Shown: positions 62,916-64,000 of the stretch, in pieces
Position numbering within the stretch: position 1 is the first letter of the stretch
How the letters are laid out: every line of letters begins with the position of its first letter
NCBI RefSeq assembly: GCF_012328925.1
Contig: NZ_JAAXLS010000024.1
Span: 28,709 to 92,708 of the forward strand
Direction of reading: 5' to 3'
Origin: Amycolatopsis acididurans
GTDB lineage: Bacteria; Actinomycetota; Actinomycetes; Mycobacteriales; Pseudonocardiaceae
Length of the DNA stretch: 64,000 bases
Translations under genes and position numbers: made by a program
Notes under the pieces: generated by a model
Told to the model about the DNA's origin: nothing
Seen by the model: the letters and a program-made list of their open reading frames with translations, nothing else
Database searches by the model: none

Positions 62916-63956
62916 GTGCACAGGAAGAAATGGCTGGCCGCGGTCGCGGCGCTGGCCCTGAGCGTGACCGGCTGCGCGTCGACCGCGAGCCAGAACTCGG
63001 GTACCAGCTCCAGCGGCGGCAACGGCACCCCGGTCACGATCATGGTCGGCGGCCTGAACAAGCAGATCTACCTGCCGTTCATGCTGGCCCAGCGGCTCGG
63101 CTACTACCAGCAGCAGGGCCTCAACGTGACGCTGCAGGACGAGGGCGCCGGCGTCGACGCCACCACGAACATGGTGGCGGGCAAGATCGACGGCGTGGGC
63201 GGGTTCTACGACCACACGATCGCCATGCAGGGGCTCGGCCAGTCGCTGGAGTCCGTGGTCTCGATGCTGACCACGCCGGGTGAGGTCGAGCTGTGCCGCA
63301 ACGAGGTGAAGGACCAGATCCACTCGCCGGCGGACTGGACGGGCCGGAACCTCGGCGTGACCGATCTGGGCTCGTCCACGGACTTTCTGACCCAGTACCT
63401 GGCACAGAAGAACGGTGTCAACCCGGCCACCATCCACCGCGTCGGCGTGCAGTCGGGGTCGACCCTGATCGGCGCGCTGCAGCACGGCAACGTCGACTGC
63501 GCGATGACCACCGAGCCCACCGTGTCCACCGCGCTGTCCCAAGGTGCCGCGTACATCCTGCTGGACATGCGCACGGCGCAGGCCACGGCACAGCAGCTCG
63601 GCGGCGAGTACCCGGCGACCTCGCTGTACATGACGACGTCCTATGTGGATAGTCATCCGGACGTCGTGCAGAAGCTCGTCAACGCCTACGTCGAGACGCT
63701 CAAGTGGATCCAGGCGCACAACGGCGCGCAGGTGGCCGACCAGATGCCCGCCGACTACTACGCGGGCCCGGGCAAGGACGCCTACGCGAAGGCCTTCGAC
63801 AACGAGAAGGGCATCTACAACCCGACAGGACTCATGCCGCCGAGCGGCCCGCCGACCGATCTCGCCGTGCTGCAGGCGTTCAACCCCGACGTCAAGGGCA
63901 AGAACATCGACCTGAGCAAGACCTACACCGACAAGTTCGTCCAAGCAGCGAAATAA
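62916..63956 (+). CDS. NMT1/THI5-type substrate-binding lipoprotein
   Basis: A 346-residue lipoprotein: the lipobox is LSVTGCAST with Cys near residue 21, then a Ser/Gly-rich linker, then IMVGGLNKQIYLPFMLAQRL and GYYQQQGLNVTLQDEGAGVD, the pattern of the NMT1/THI5-like group that binds thiamine precursors, sulfonates, nitrate or organic anions. A Cys is also in VELCRNEV and in NVDCAMTTEP, so a disulfide is possible. AAAGGAG precedes the GTG. With the CitA-like sensor next door the ligand may be a carboxylate or aromatic acid (inference). Confidence 0.92.
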   Translation: MHRKKWLAAVAALALSVTGCASTASQNSGTSSSGGNGTPVTIMVGGLNKQIYLPFMLAQRLGYYQQQGLNVTLQDEGAGVDATTNMVAGKIDGVGGFYDHTIAMQGLGQSLESVVSMLTTPGEVELCRNEVKDQIHSPADWTGRNLGVTDLGSSTDFLTQYLAQKNGVNPATIHRVGVQSGSTLIGALQHGNVDCAMTTEPTVSTALSQGAAYILLDMRTAQATAQQLGGEYPATSLYMTTSYVDSHPDVVQKLVNAYVETLKWIQAHNGAQVADQMPADYYAGPGKDAYAKAFDNEKGIYNPTGLMPPSGPPTDLAVLQAFNPDVKGKNIDLSKTYTDKFVQAAK

Positions 63957-63962
63957 CCGCCC

Positions 63963-63999
63963 GGCCGGGGCTCACGGACACCCCCCACGAGCCCCGGCC
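63963..63999 (+). terminator. Hairpin after the ABC importer operon
   Basis: GGCCGGGGCTC (63963-63973) and GAGCCCCGGCC (63989-63999) form an exact 11-bp stem with a 15-base loop just after the binding-protein stop. A following T run, if any, is outside the window. Confidence 0.65.
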
Positions 64000-64000
64000 C

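Overview
This window comes from a very GC-rich actinobacterial chromosome. The gene order and proteins (F420-dependent PPOX protein, PriA-type HisA with no trpF, EccE, a PknL-type kinase, LON and NUDIX/NrtR neighbours, a wax-ester-synthase family acyltransferase) point to the Pseudonocardiaceae, and Amycolatopsis is my best guess (inference; no marker RNA is present). Much of the layout matches the Mycobacterium tuberculosis bioB-nadABC-his-trp-lgt region (Rv1589 to Rv1614), with extra genes inserted.

Region 1 (1-8251) carries a partial uridine-kinase-like gene, a cytochrome P450 and a biotin locus: bioA, a SulP transporter fused to a carbonic anhydrase, bioD, bioB, the small Cys-rich biotin synthase auxiliary protein (BsaP type) and a DUF2567 membrane protein. 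bioF is not here. Region 2 (8331-13324) is NAD synthesis: a LON-domain protein and the NUDIX regulator nrtR on the minus strand, then nadA-nadB-nadC with 4-bp overlaps. A palindrome between nrtR and nadA is a likely NrtR operator. Region 3 (13348-19753) is accessory: a histidine kinase, a RibD-like protein with its two domains in reverse order, a secreted trypsin-like protease, EccE, a LuxR-type response regulator, a VC0807-type membrane protein and a nitrilase-family hydrolase.

Region 4 (19832-33912) is the histidine pathway broken into three blocks: hisDCB plus a tiny membrane protein; hisH-hisA; and hisF-membrane protein-hisI. Between them sit an MMPL transporter with its TetR regulator and three operator palindromes, a GNAT acetyltransferase, a decayed kptA, soxR with a SoxR box, a small unknown gene, and a minus-strand tetR-EamA-ABC-PPOX run. 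Region 5 (34033-42015) holds a small unknown gene, a second TetR, trpE, a Trp-associated membrane protein, an 18-codon upstream ORF ending in Trp, trpCBA, a decayed Uma2-type gene, a small membrane protein and lgt.

Region 6 (42016-45080) is an SDR dehydrogenase with a KstR-like box, and a cobalamin-riboswitch-controlled B12 uptake pair (btuC, btuF) whose ATPase gene appears to be lost, leaving a six-codon stub. Region 7 (45367-54011) is glutamate synthase gltBD, a secreted serine protease and class II DAHP synthase, which feeds chorismate to the trp genes. Region 8 (54012-54478) is a non-coding array of 22-bp repeats, direct then inverted. Region 9 (54479-64000) holds a 2H phosphoesterase, a WS/DGAT acyltransferase, a PASTA-domain Ser/Thr kinase, a CitA/DcuS-type two-component system and, divergent from it, a NitT/TauT-type ABC importer.

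Two themes run through the window. First, many genes have no Shine-Dalgarno sequence and instead carry a TANNNT-like -10 element 6-8 bases before the start codon, which implies leaderless mRNAs. Second, neighbouring genes are packed with 4-bp ATGA/GTGA overlaps, and several convergent pairs overlap at their ends.
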